From positions 22,300-86,299 of the forward strand of contig NZ_CABVHY010000033.1 of the NCBI RefSeq assembly GCF_902497875.1: a stretch of DNA of 64,000 nt, read 5' to 3'. Origin of the DNA: Pseudomonas fluorescens (GTDB lineage: Bacteria; Pseudomonadota; Gammaproteobacteria; Pseudomonadales; Pseudomonadaceae). Shown here in pieces: positions 17,324 to 26,184 of this stretch. A program made the translations under genes and the position numbers. The stretch's first letter is position 1. Each line of letters starts with the position of its first letter. The notes beneath the pieces are model-generated. The model was not told the DNA's origin, ran no database searches, and saw only the letters and a program-made list of their open reading frames with translations.

Positions 17324-19168
17324 TCATGGATCCTGCCCCTCATGCACCAAGCGGAACATCTCATCGATCTGCGAGTAACCCTGCGGGCTGATCCGCCAGT
17401 ATTTCTGGCCCTCTGCGCTTGTCAGGAAACTGCGTCGACGCTCCAGCCGGTCGTCGCCACCCACGCTTTTCAATATCACATAGCGCACTTTGCCGACCGG
17501 GCTGATCAGCACCGTCGATCCCCCTTGATAGGTAAACGCCGGGCCCTGCCCGGAGGCCTTTACATGACGCTTTTGAGTGACTTCCGCCACCAGGTCGAAG
17601 GTCACGCTCTGATCAGGACCGACTCGACGCAAGGTGCGGATCGACTGGACGCATGGCAGGCTGACGCTGTCGCCCTGCAAGCGCCGGTCATCCGCGGCGA
17701 CCAGGCCGAACTCGGCCAGGTGTTCGGGCCTGCTGACATACATCCCCAGCACACCGGCCTGGCGGCGTAGTTCCTGGGGGCTGGCGCAATGCGCCGGGTC
17801 CCCTTCGAAACGCAGGGAGGCGAAGTCCAGGGCCGACACGCGGGGCAAGTCTATCCGTGGCGCTCGCCATAACAAGGCGTCTTCCGAGAGGCTGGTAACA
17901 GTGCGCGGGTAAATATTACGCCGCCGGAAGCTGTCGATGATCGCCCCCCGATAGTCCCATGTGTCATCCGGCAGCACGTCGTAATCGGCGGTGATGAGCG
18001 CTCGCAGGTAGTCGCCGAAATTGATTGCCGTGGGTGGGCAATAGTCGATGGCACGGATGCAGATGGTGAGGAACTGGCGGGCCAGCTTGCTGGCCTTTTC
18101 CGCCAGCAGCACTTGCAAGTCGTGGGACAGGTCACCGGGCGGGAGTATCCCGCAGCCGTTGGTGGCGAGGCGGATGTAGCGTGCGCTTTTGCGCTCGAAG
18201 ATCTGCGCAAAGGCTTCGAACAGCGCACTCACCAGAATCGATCCCAGTTCATGCACTTCCAGATCCGGCTTGTACTGTCGCGGCTGCTCGAAATTGATTT
18301 CTATCGCGTTGCGCAGTGGACCGTTCTTGCCGGTGGTGTGACCAAACTGCTGAGCCAGCTGGGTCAGCAAGCTGGCTTGCAGCAGATTGCCTTTGCACCT
18401 GCGGATCGAGGCGATCAGCACTTCCCGGTAACTGAAGTGTTGAAAAATTGCCACCAGGTCGGCGAACGCTTCATGAAAGGCCGGCACGTCCACACTCAAC
18501 GGCAGGCTGAAGCATGGGCGCAGGCCATCGAGCAGCGCATGGGTGACTTCGTGGGAGATGATGTCGTGTGACAGGCACGTGAAGACGTAGCCGCCCGGCA
18601 GCGATCGATCGCTGGGCGTGTCGCTGGCCTTGAAATAGCCGAAACGGATCTCGCCGCCCTGGCTGCCTTGGGTGTAGTAAGCGTTGCGGTTCTCGCCGTA
18701 ATGCGGGTGCAAGGTGAGCGGTACTGGCTCCTGTTCATTGCCGAATCCCCAGCTCGGGTCGCGTCCCAGCGCCAGCTTGAAGGCCATGTAGATGTTGCTG
18801 CTGACGGCATAGACCATCTGCTGATGAAAGCGCGGGTCCGACGGCGAAGGTTCATAACCATTGGCGATCAGTACCCCGAGCTCATCCAGGTCGGCCTGGC
18901 GATACTCCAGGCCCAACTGGGTGTTGCGATGCTCGACCCGGAACAGACAACCGCTGAGCCCGGCGGTTTTGAATCTCTCGAAGGGTACATTGATGGTGCC
19001 AATGGCGCCCTCCAGGCGCCGCACCGAAGGGTCCACCGTATAGATCCGCAATGGTCGGTACAACGGGTCTGCGGGGTCCCGTTGGTAGGGTGGGCTCGGT
19101 AGCCAGCCGAATGACCCCGCCAGGCAGAAGTCGACCCCTTCGCCAGGGCGCTTGGGTTCCTTTGGCAC
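17324..19168 (-). CDS. HExxH zinc metallopeptidase, partner of the amidase-caspase fusion
   Basis: 614 residues from GTG 19168. A strong AGGAGGT lies 8 nt upstream and contains the stop of the preceding gene (TAA at 19175-19177), so the two are tightly coupled. The zinc site is clear: HDIISHEVTHALLDGL (H206, E207, H210) and FHEAFADLVAIF (E233 as likely third ligand), a gluzincin arrangement like M4/M36 peptidases. The first 190 residues and the C-terminal ~250 residues are not recognised. No signal peptide is visible, so a cytosolic location or non-Sec export is likely. It might process, or be activated by, the fusion protein; substrate unknown. Confidence 0.75.
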   Translation of the reverse strand: MPKEPKRPGEGVDFCLAGSFGWLPSPPYQRDPADPLYRPLRIYTVDPSVRRLEGAIGTINVPFERFKTAGLSGCLFRVEHRNTQLGLEYRQADLDELGVLIANGYEPSPSDPRFHQQMVYAVSSNIYMAFKLALGRDPSWGFGNEQEPVPLTLHPHYGENRNAYYTQGSQGGEIRFGYFKASDTPSDRSLPGGYVFTCLSHDIISHEVTHALLDGLRPCFSLPLSVDVPAFHEAFADLVAIFQHFSYREVLIASIRRCKGNLLQASLLTQLAQQFGHTTGKNGPLRNAIEINFEQPRQYKPDLEVHELGSILVSALFEAFAQIFERKSARYIRLATNGCGILPPGDLSHDLQVLLAEKASKLARQFLTICIRAIDYCPPTAINFGDYLRALITADYDVLPDDTWDYRGAIIDSFRRRNIYPRTVTSLSEDALLWRAPRIDLPRVSALDFASLRFEGDPAHCASPQELRRQAGVLGMYVSRPEHLAEFGLVAADDRRLQGDSVSLPCVQSIRTLRRVGPDQSVTFDLVAEVTQKRHVKASGQGPAFTYQGGSTVLISPVGKVRYVILKSVGGDDRLERRRSFLTSAEGQKYWRISPQGYSQIDEMFRLVHEGQDP

Positions 19169-19174
19169 GATCGG

Positions 19175-22048
19175 TTACCTCCTGCCGGATTGACTGTTCA
19201 ACTGTTGCAGTAGCTGCAGGATCTGCATCAGCACGGCGCTCTCCGAACCCGACTGCCGCCCCGGACCGGCCACCAGGACGCTCTGCAGCGGTTGCAACAG
19301 CACCGCGACTTTGGCGTTGTCGTTGCAATCGAGCTTGGGATGCTGACGGGCTTGCGCGCCGAAATCGCCAACCACCCGCTGGGTGAACTGCTCATGGGTG
19401 ATCTGACTACCCTCGTCGAGCACGCGGGTAGCGCGCAGGGTGAACTCGCCATGGCCGTCGCTTTCCCACGCCACTTCATCATCCTGGCAGGCGGCGAACT
19501 TGATGTCGCGCATGCCCTGCGCCCCGCCACTGTCCATGGCCCGCGAGACGCCGCCGCGGGCTTGGCGAAAGAGCGCGTGGGCGCGGTTGATTTCCTCGCT
19601 AGGCGGCACGAAACGCTTGCGAGCGTCTCGGCCCAATGGGCGCTGATTGACGCCACCGACCGCAAACCGCGTATTGCTGCCTGAATGGCAGCAGTCCATG
19701 AAGCAGGTGAGGTTCACTCCGTCCGGCAAGCGGGCGAAGATCTCGGCGATGTCATCGTCGATGTACAGCGCGCCCGTGGCAAAGTCCAACGGACACAGCG
19801 CTTCGTCATTGGCATCGTCTTCGTCGCCATTGAGGTCGGTGACAAAGGTCCCGTGGCCGGAGTACTGGAGGACGATCACATCCCCGGCCCGCGAGTCAGT
19901 AACCATCTCGCGAATACTTCGGTCGATCGCCTCGCGGGTGGCCTGGCCGTTGAGCAGCATCTGGATGGAAAAGCCGCGCTTGCTCAGAGATTGCGCCCAC
20001 ATCTGCGCATCGGCGACACAGCCGGCAAGCCGATGTTCCGGTTCAGGGTAATCATTGATCCCGATGCACAGCGCCATGCGCCGGCCACCTGCCGCCACCG
20101 CAGACGCGCCAACGGCCTGGAGCGAAACCGCAGTCGGCGACGCCGGGTAGCGCGTCGGCGGGGCAATCGAGGCGTTCTGACGCCACTGCTCAAAGCCCTC
20201 GGGCCAATCGACCTCCTCGGTCCATGCCCGAGCCCGGGACAGCGCTTTGGCCCGCGGATAGGGGTTGATCCTGCCGGCATCCGGCAGGTCAAGAATGCGC
20301 AGCAAGGCGCTGTTCATGGTCACCGGGTCATCATCGAAGCCGCCATGGGAGGTGGACTGGCTGGCCGAGAGCCCGGTGTCGGATGCTGACTGCGACCAGA
20401 TGACTTCTCCCGGCCCGCTGTTCTTGCCGTCGAGATTGAACAGCTGCTTGAGCACAGGATCCGCGCGCAGGCTCTCTTCGAGCCCGAGAATCGGTGTGCC
20501 GCGCTTTTCTTCCAATGCATAAAAAATCAGATAGAGCAGCGACTTGCGATATACCCCGGCGCAGTCGTCCGCCTTCTCGAAGAGTTTTTTCATGGTAAAG
20601 ATCGTGATCTTCTCGGCCACCTCACCCTTGTGCAACAGTTCCAGCAGGTGCTGCTTGAAGGTGTCGACCCGCACCGCGGGTGCGAGAAATTGCAGGGTGG
20701 CTAATTTCGGTACTCTGAGATGGTGCGCGGCGGTCAGGAAATGACAATGAAAAATCGCCCCGGCACTGTGGCCCATCCCATGCAGTTCGACACTTTCGGG
20801 ATGGGCGTCACAAAATTGCTTGAGCTTGCCGGCGACGTACCAGGCCCCGCCATCGACCGGGTCAGCTGCCCGTTCGGCGCTGTACTTCATCCCGCCCCAG
20901 ATGCTCTCCCCACCCAGGGATCGCGCCGCACCTTCGATCAGCAGGTCCGAACTGTAGTCGGCCAGGTCCCGAGCCGCCCCCGGCCAGGCGCGCTTGAGCA
21001 GGCTGCCGATAGTCTCGAAAAAGCCGGTCCGCCAGATGAAGAAGATCGGATAGATTCCATTGCTCAGCCACCACGCCAAATGTTTCTGGGCAATTTCCAG
21101 GCCGGCGGACTGCGAAATCAACCCGCCGTGGGCATAGAGCAACACGCGCAGCTTGCGATTCTCCCGCTTCGCCACGGCCAGCGCCTCGATCAAATGCTCC
21201 TCGAATATCGCATCGACATCGGCCGCTGAAGTCGTGACCTCACCTTCGCTGGTGAATCGCCCCACGGTGAGGTTGACCAGGTGCGGCTGCAGCGCGGCCA
21301 GTTGGCCGGGGGTCAACCCGTGGCCGCGCGCCGTTGCGGACGGCTCTCGCGACCCATCGGTGGACCGCGCCTCGTGCTCATCGTGAGACAACTCCGCATC
21401 CGCCGGATCGATGCCCCTTGGCGTGCGCGACAGCGCGTCAATGGCATCGCGCAGGACATTAGCCTGCTCACCGGGAAAGGGTCCCTCCGTTTCACCGAAG
21501 CCACGACCCTGGCCCTGGCCGGCTATCTGCTCGCGCAGGCTCTGCACCTCGGCAAGAATCTGCTGGTAGTCCAGGCTGTTGCCCGGGCACGACTTGCTCG
21601 ACATCGAACTATGAAAGCGCAGGCTTTCCAGCGTCAGGTCGAATTTCTCCTGAACCAGGGCCACCACCCGCAATGCCGAATCACGTTGCTGACCATCAAA
21701 GGGGTCGCGGCCCTGGTCGAAATCACCGACCATCTCGAACATGAACGGGCCGAACGAGGCATTGCCGTTATGCCCCGCCGCGCTCGCCGGTGGCTGGTTC
21801 CAGTTGCGCCCCAGCCAGATGAAGCCTTCGGGATCAATGGTGATGTGCTGGGCAATATCACTCCAGCCATTGGTCTGGGTGTGAAACCGCCACATGCCGA
21901 CGATCGTTTCATGCCCTTTGAAGTCCCGTCGGCTCGGTCGCCAGGTGTGATGCATGTGCACGGCATTGATTTTGCGACTGAAGGGGTATTGAGCAAGCAG
22001 CTGCGTGAACTGCTCCAGGCTGAGCCTGATAAAGGTGGGCGTCGACAT
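19175..22048 (-). CDS. PGRP-like amidase / alpha-beta-hydrolase-like / metacaspase-like fusion
   Basis: 957 residues from ATG 22048 (AGAGG upstream); the frame extends 69 codons further but without coding character. Residues 1-175 form a PGRP/T7-lysozyme-like amidase: HMHHTW (H33/H34) plus FHSSMSSKSCPG (H146, C154) reproduce the zinc ligands with the usual 8-residue spacing. Residues about 298-470 look like an alpha/beta hydrolase (LLYAHGGL and nucleophile elbow GHSAG with S428). Residues about 655-900 are a C14 caspase/metacaspase-like domain: MALCIGINDY, LQYSGHGTF (H732), an acidic loop GDEDDANDEALCP, and CFMDCCHSGS (C787). No signal peptide is visible. First gene of a two-gene operon with the metallopeptidase. 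Each domain family is known, but this order in one chain is unusual and its function is undetermined. Confidence 0.82.
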   Translation of the reverse strand: MSTPTFIRLSLEQFTQLLAQYPFSRKINAVHMHHTWRPSRRDFKGHETIVGMWRFHTQTNGWSDIAQHITIDPEGFIWLGRNWNQPPASAAGHNGNASFGPFMFEMVGDFDQGRDPFDGQQRDSALRVVALVQEKFDLTLESLRFHSSMSSKSCPGNSLDYQQILAEVQSLREQIAGQGQGRGFGETEGPFPGEQANVLRDAIDALSRTPRGIDPADAELSHDEHEARSTDGSREPSATARGHGLTPGQLAALQPHLVNLTVGRFTSEGEVTTSAADVDAIFEEHLIEALAVAKRENRKLRVLLYAHGGLISQSAGLEIAQKHLAWWLSNGIYPIFFIWRTGFFETIGSLLKRAWPGAARDLADYSSDLLIEGAARSLGGESIWGGMKYSAERAADPVDGGAWYVAGKLKQFCDAHPESVELHGMGHSAGAIFHCHFLTAAHHLRVPKLATLQFLAPAVRVDTFKQHLLELLHKGEVAEKITIFTMKKLFEKADDCAGVYRKSLLYLIFYALEEKRGTPILGLEESLRADPVLKQLFNLDGKNSGPGEVIWSQSASDTGLSASQSTSHGGFDDDPVTMNSALLRILDLPDAGRINPYPRAKALSRARAWTEEVDWPEGFEQWRQNASIAPPTRYPASPTAVSLQAVGASAVAAGGRRMALCIGINDYPEPEHRLAGCVADAQMWAQSLSKRGFSIQMLLNGQATREAIDRSIREMVTDSRAGDVIVLQYSGHGTFVTDLNGDEDDANDEALCPLDFATGALYIDDDIAEIFARLPDGVNLTCFMDCCHSGSNTRFAVGGVNQRPLGRDARKRFVPPSEEINRAHALFRQARGGVSRAMDSGGAQGMRDIKFAACQDDEVAWESDGHGEFTLRATRVLDEGSQITHEQFTQRVVGDFGAQARQHPKLDCNDNAKVAVLLQPLQSVLVAGPGRQSGSESAVLMQILQLLQQLNSQSGRR

Positions 22049-22256
22049 GCTGGAAAACCTCTGAGACAAGGTTACTCGAGAAGACACTGAAGGAAACTTT
22101 AGGTGGGAATGGCACTTTGTCCATTTATAACCAGGCGGGCCGGTCAATGGCGGGCGGTCTGTAGCTGGCAAAGTCCCGAACTGCCCCAAAACAAACCACC
22201 GCCAAACTCGCATCGCACCTTTCTGGTTCAATTCGCCGCACTGGTCATGCCCCACT

Positions 22257-22354
22257 GTAGGAGCGAGCTTGCTCGCGATAGACGTTAACGATAACGCGTG
22301 TTTTCTGAATCAACGCGCCGCCCTTGAATCCATCGCGAGCAAGCTCGCTCCTAC
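22257..22354. repeat. REPIN (family B, GTAGGAGCGAGC type)
   Basis: Perfect facing arms GTAGGAGCGAGCTTGCTCGC and GCGAGCAAGCTCGCTCCTAC enclose a spacer with GTTAACGATAACGCGTGTTT. The spacer matches, in inverted orientation, that of the element at 38736-38834, so both copies belong to one mobile REPIN lineage. Confidence 0.9.
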
Positions 22355-22375
22355 AGGGGGTGGGTGCAGCCTCCA

Positions 22376-22403
22376 AAAGATCGCAGCCTGCGGCAGCTCC
22401 TAC
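22376..22403. repeat. Single REP arm (family A)
   Basis: AAAAGATCGCAGCC...GCAGCTCCTAC without an obvious partner. It sits between a family B REPIN and the nirB leader. The rest of 22049-22450 shows no gene. Confidence 0.8.
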
Positions 22404-22455
22404 ACGGGGATTGCGTGCATCCGTTGTTTCATGGGAGAGCCGGCTCGACTGAAGC

Positions 22456-22471
22456 TGGCATGGAATGTGCT
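22456..22471 (+). promoter_or_regulatory. Candidate sigma-54 (-24/-12) promoter of nirBD
   Basis: TGGCATG-GAAT-GTGCT matches the sigma-54 consensus TGGCAYR-N4-TTGCW at all but one strong position. GG at 22457 and GC at 22469 are spaced by exactly 10 nt. The predicted start near 22482 would place the leader hairpins immediately downstream. Sigma-54/NtrC control of nitrate and nitrite assimilation is established in Pseudomonas. No clear NtrC site was found upstream. Confidence 0.7.
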
Positions 22472-22493
22472 CTACACCTTGTATACCTCCCGA

Positions 22494-22567
22494 GTGGTCA
22501 CTGCTGACCACCGGCCTGCAAAGGCCCGGGACGGGTGAACCGGGCAACGTGGCCGCGGCTTTCACCC
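22494..22567 (+). promoter_or_regulatory. Dual hexaloop RNA leader, candidate ANTAR (NasT) target
   Basis: Hairpin 1 is GTGGTC-ACTGCT-GACCAC (22494-22511), a perfect 6-bp stem with a six-base loop. Hairpin 2 has GGC-AACGTG-GCC (loop 22546-22551), extended by CCG/CGG and GGGTGAA/TTCACCC (22533-22567). Both loops carry A at position 1 and G at position 4, the recognition pattern established for ANTAR antiterminators such as NasR and NasT. The pair precedes a terminator and nirB. No nasS or nasT gene lies in the window. Confidence 0.78.
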
Positions 22568-22597
22568 CATCACACACGAATGAATACCAGGCAAAGG

Positions 22598-22635
22598 CGC
22601 CTGGAGCTGCTAGTCGGCTCCAGGCGTTTTTTTTT
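22598..22635 (+). terminator. Leader intrinsic terminator upstream of nirB
   Basis: CGCCTGGAGC pairs with GCTCCAGGCG (10 bp, 9-nt loop), followed at once by nine T residues. It lies between the dual hexaloop leader and the nirB start at 22683, so it should stop transcription unless antitermination occurs. Confidence 0.88.
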
Positions 22636-22682
22636 GGTTTTTTTGGCCATGCCAAGGCAGCGGCTTCGACTGAGGAAAGGCA

Positions 22683-25241
22683 ATGAACGCTATCGTCACC
22701 CCGATCAAGAGCGAAACATTGGTTGTCATCGGCAACGGCATGGTCGGTCATCATTGCGTCGAGCAACTGATCGAGCACGGCGCCCTCGCCCACTATCACG
22801 TACATGTGTTCGGTGAGGAGCGCCAGCGTGCCTACGACCGCGTGCACCTCTCAGAGTACTTCGGCGGCCGCGATGCCGAGTCCCTGGCCCTTGGCGAGGC
22901 CGATCTGTACGCCCGCCACGGCGTGCACCTGCACCTCGGGGTGCAGGTCCTGGAAATCGACCGCGAGCGCAAAGAAGTGGTCACCAGTGCCGGACGCCAG
23001 GCTTACGACCGCCTGGTGCTGGCCACCGGATCCTATCCGTTCGTGCCGCCGATCCCCGGTGCCGAAGGCCGTTCGCGTCTGGTCTACCGGACCCTGGACG
23101 ACCTCGACGCAATTCGCGAGGCGGCCGCCAATGCCCACCGTGGCGTGGTGGTCGGCGGAGGCTTGCTCGGCCTTGAAGCCGCCAATGCGTTGAAATCCCT
23201 GGGGCTGCAAGCCCATGTCGTCGAATTCGCCCCACAGCTGATGCCGGTGCAACTGGACGCCTTGGGCGGTGAAGCGCTGAAAGCGCGAATCGAGGCCCTG
23301 GGGGTCGGCGTGCATCTGTCACGGGCGACCAAGGAAATCGTCTCCGGTGAAGACTATGCCTACCGCATGAACTTCAACGATGGCGAGTTCCTGGAAACCG
23401 ACCTGATCGTGTTCTCCGCCGGCATCCGCCCACAGGATGCACTCGGCCGCAGCGCCGGGCTGGAAGTGGCCGCTCGCGGCGGGCTGGTGGTCGACAACCA
23501 TTGCCGCACCAGCGACCCCGAGATCTTCGCCATCGGCGAGTGCGCGTCCTGGAACGGCAGTATCTTCGGCCTGGTCGCGCCGGGCTACAGCATGGCGCGC
23601 AACGTCGCAGCGCTATTGGCTGGTCAACACTACGAACCCTTTACCGGCGCCGACATGTCGACCAAGCTCAAGCTGCTGGGGGTTGATGTCGGTTCGATCG
23701 GCGATGCTCACGCCGCCACGCCGGGTGCCAAGAGCTACCGGTTCATTGACGAAGCCAGCGCCAGCTATCGACGCCTGGTGGTCTCCGCCGACGGCAAGCA
23801 CGTACTCGGCGCGGTGCTGATCGGCGACAACAGTTACTACGATACCCTGCTGCAGTACGCGCAGAATGGCATCGCGCTGCCCAAGGATCCGTCGAGCCTG
23901 ATCCTGCCACTGTCGGACGGCGCGCCGACACTCGGCGCCGATGCGCTACCGGACAGCGCGACCCTCTGCTCCTGCCACAACGTCAGCAAGGGCGCGGTGT
24001 GCTGCGCGATCGACGCCGGCTGCACCGACCTCGGCGAGCTCAAGGGCAAGACCAAGGCCGGCACCGGCTGCGGTGGTTGCAGCGCGCTGCTCAAGCAGGT
24101 CTTCGAACACGAACTCAGCGCCCGTGGCGTCGCTGTCGACAAGAGCCTGTGCGAACACTTTGCCCATACCCGTCAGGAGCTCTATGCCCTGGTGCGGGTG
24201 GAAGGAATCATCAGCTTCGACGAACTGCTGGCCAGGCACGGCCGCGGTCACACTGGCTGCGATATCTGCAAACCCGCGGTGGGCTCGATTCTCGCCTCGT
24301 GCTGGAACCAGCCGATCATGGATCCGGCGCTGGTGTCGCTGCAAGACACCAACGACACCTTCATGGCCAACATGCAGAAAAACGGCACCTACTCGATCAT
24401 CCCGCGCATTGCCGCCGGCGAAATCACCCCGGACAAGCTGATCGCCCTCGGCGCCGTGGCGAAGAAATACGACCTCTACACCAAGATCACCGGCGGCCAG
24501 CGCATCGATCTGTTCGGCGCCCAGCTGCATGAACTGCCGGATATCTGGGGCGAGCTGGTCGAGGCCGGCTTCGAGACCGGCCACGGCTACGGCAAGTCGT
24601 TGCGCACGGTGAAATCCTGCGTCGGCAGCACCTGGTGCCGCTACGGCGTGCAAGACAGCGTGGGCATGGCGCTGCTGCTGGAGAACCGCTACAAGGGCTT
24701 GCGCGCGCCGCATAAATTCAAGCTGGCGGTGTCCGGTTGCACCCGTGAATGCGCCGAAGCGCAGAGCAAGGACATCGGCGTGATCGCCACCGAGAAAGGC
24801 TGGAATCTGTATGTCTGCGGCAACGGCGGCATGCGCCCGCGTCACGCCGAGCTGCTGGCCACCGATCTGGATGATGCAACCCTGCTGCGCTACGTCGACC
24901 GCTTCCTGATGTTCTACATCCGCACCGCCGACAAACTGCAGCGCACCTCGGTCTGGCGCGAAAGCCTGGAAGGCGGCCTGGACTACCTCAAGGAAGTCAT
25001 CATCGACGACAGCCTGGGCCTGGCCGCCGAGCTGGAGTCGCAGATGCAGCTGGTGGTCGACCGCTATGAATGCGAATGGGCCAACGCCATCAACGACCCG
25101 GAAAAGCTCAAGCGCTTCCGTACGTTCGTCAACGACAAGCGTGGCGACCCGGACATCCATTTCGTCAAGGAGCGCGGCCAGCGCCGGCCCGTACACGCCA
25201 GCGAACTCCACTTGATTCCCGTAACCGAGGAGGTGCTCTGA
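22683..25241 (+). CDS. nirB: Nitrite reductase (NAD(P)H) large subunit NirB
   Basis: 852 residues with a GAGGAAAGG ribosome site. Domains in order: a pyridine nucleotide-disulfide oxidoreductase fold with FAD (GNGMVGHHCVE) and NAD (GVVVGGGLLGLEAANAL) sites; a BFD-like [2Fe-2S] segment near residues 427-470 (CSCHNVS...GCGGCSALL); then the nitrite/sulfite reductase half with siroheme-4Fe4S cysteines SCVGSTWC (near 645-652, C-x5-C) and SGCTREC (near 683-689, C-x3-C). It catalyses six-electron reduction of nitrite to ammonium in the cytoplasm. It overlaps nirD by one base and is probably controlled by the sigma-54 promoter and leader just upstream. Confidence 0.97.
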   Translation: MNAIVTPIKSETLVVIGNGMVGHHCVEQLIEHGALAHYHVHVFGEERQRAYDRVHLSEYFGGRDAESLALGEADLYARHGVHLHLGVQVLEIDRERKEVVTSAGRQAYDRLVLATGSYPFVPPIPGAEGRSRLVYRTLDDLDAIREAAANAHRGVVVGGGLLGLEAANALKSLGLQAHVVEFAPQLMPVQLDALGGEALKARIEALGVGVHLSRATKEIVSGEDYAYRMNFNDGEFLETDLIVFSAGIRPQDALGRSAGLEVAARGGLVVDNHCRTSDPEIFAIGECASWNGSIFGLVAPGYSMARNVAALLAGQHYEPFTGADMSTKLKLLGVDVGSIGDAHAATPGAKSYRFIDEASASYRRLVVSADGKHVLGAVLIGDNSYYDTLLQYAQNGIALPKDPSSLILPLSDGAPTLGADALPDSATLCSCHNVSKGAVCCAIDAGCTDLGELKGKTKAGTGCGGCSALLKQVFEHELSARGVAVDKSLCEHFAHTRQELYALVRVEGIISFDELLARHGRGHTGCDICKPAVGSILASCWNQPIMDPALVSLQDTNDTFMANMQKNGTYSIIPRIAAGEITPDKLIALGAVAKKYDLYTKITGGQRIDLFGAQLHELPDIWGELVEAGFETGHGYGKSLRTVKSCVGSTWCRYGVQDSVGMALLLENRYKGLRAPHKFKLAVSGCTRECAEAQSKDIGVIATEKGWNLYVCGNGGMRPRHAELLATDLDDATLLRYVDRFLMFYIRTADKLQRTSVWRESLEGGLDYLKEVIIDDSLGLAAELESQMQLVVDRYECEWANAINDPEKLKRFRTFVNDKRGDPDIHFVKERGQRRPVHASELHLIPVTEEVL

Positions 25242-25636
25242 TGAGCCAGTCAAACGTCGTCCGTATCGAGCCGCAACGCGCCAATCAACATCCTGCGCTG
25301 TGGCAGGCGCTGTGCAGCCTTCAGGACCTGGTGGCCAACTCCGGCGTCGTCGCCTTGCATGAGGGCACCCAGGTGGCGCTGTTTCACCTGCCTGACACGC
25401 AAGGCAAGACCCTCTACGCCATCGACAACCGCGACCCGAAATCCGGTGCCAATGTCATTGGCCGGGGCATCGTCGGTAGCCTCAAGGGCGAACTGGTGAT
25501 TGCCTCGCCGCTGTACAAGCAGCACTTTCGCCTCGAAGACGGTCGTTGCCTGGAGTATCCGGAGCAATGCCTGCGAGTCTGGCCGGTGCGGCTGAACGGC
25601 GATGTGGTGGAGATTGGCGTGAGTAGCGCGGGTTAA
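25241..25636 (+). CDS. nirD: Nitrite reductase small subunit NirD
   Basis: 131 residues from ATG 25241 (TGATG overlap with nirB; CGAGGAGG upstream). The Rieske-like NirD fold is recognisable: LYAIDNRDPKSGANVIGRGIVG, VIASPLYKQHFRLEDG and LRVWPVRLNGDVVEI. As in most NirD proteins the Rieske cysteines are absent, so no [2Fe-2S] cluster is expected. It partners NirB in assimilatory nitrite reduction. Confidence 0.95.
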   Translation: MSQSNVVRIEPQRANQHPALWQALCSLQDLVANSGVVALHEGTQVALFHLPDTQGKTLYAIDNRDPKSGANVIGRGIVGSLKGELVIASPLYKQHFRLEDGRCLEYPEQCLRVWPVRLNGDVVEIGVSSAG

Positions 25637-25680
25637 CTGTCCGCTCTGTCACCCTCGTTAACAGCACTGGAGAGACCCCG

Positions 25681-26166
25681 ATGAAAAGCGTTGCGCAACT
25701 CCTGAAGTTAAAGGCCCGGCAAAACCAGCAAGTGCACACTATCGGCTCCGAGCAAATGGTGCTGGAAGCGCTGAAGGTGATGGCGGAAAAAAATGTCGGC
25801 GCGCTACCGGTGATCGAAAACGGTCAGGTGGTCGGGGTGATCAGCGAGCGCGACTACGCCCGCAAGATCGTGCTCCAGGGCCGCTCCTCGGTCGGCACCC
25901 CCGTCAGCGCGATCATGAGCGCACCGGTGGTGACGGTGGATTCCAGCCAAAGCATCGAGCAGTGCATGGGCGTCATGACCGACAGCCACCTGCGCCACTT
26001 GCCGGTGGTGGAGAACGATCAGCTGCTCGGCCTGCTGTCCATTGGCGACCTGGTCAAGGAAGCCATCGTCGAACAGGCCGATCTGATCCGTCAGTTCGAA
26101 CAGTATATTCGCGGCGAATGGACCGACCTTTCCATCGAGCATCACAGCTCCGGGGCGCGAACCTGA
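25681..26166 (+). CDS. Two-CBS-domain protein
   Basis: 161 residues made almost entirely of a Bateman pair: CBS1 about residues 8-62 (KNVGALPVIENGQVVGVISERDYARK) and CBS2 about 76-130 (DSHLRHLPVVENDQLLGLLSIGDLVKE). Such stand-alone pairs bind adenine nucleotides and act as energy sensors; the partner is unknown. It starts 44 nt after nirD on the same strand and may be read through from it, though it is commonly an independent gene in Pseudomonas. Confidence 0.92.
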   Translation: MKSVAQLLKLKARQNQQVHTIGSEQMVLEALKVMAEKNVGALPVIENGQVVGVISERDYARKIVLQGRSSVGTPVSAIMSAPVVTVDSSQSIEQCMGVMTDSHLRHLPVVENDQLLGLLSIGDLVKEAIVEQADLIRQFEQYIRGEWTDLSIEHHSSGART

Positions 26167-26184
26167 GCGGCATCGTCGGCCCAT

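Noticed and set aside
22245..22847. 200-codon minus-strand frame upstream of nirB
   Set aside because: It reads through the REPIN, sigma-54 element and leader hairpins and into the start of nirB; no domain.
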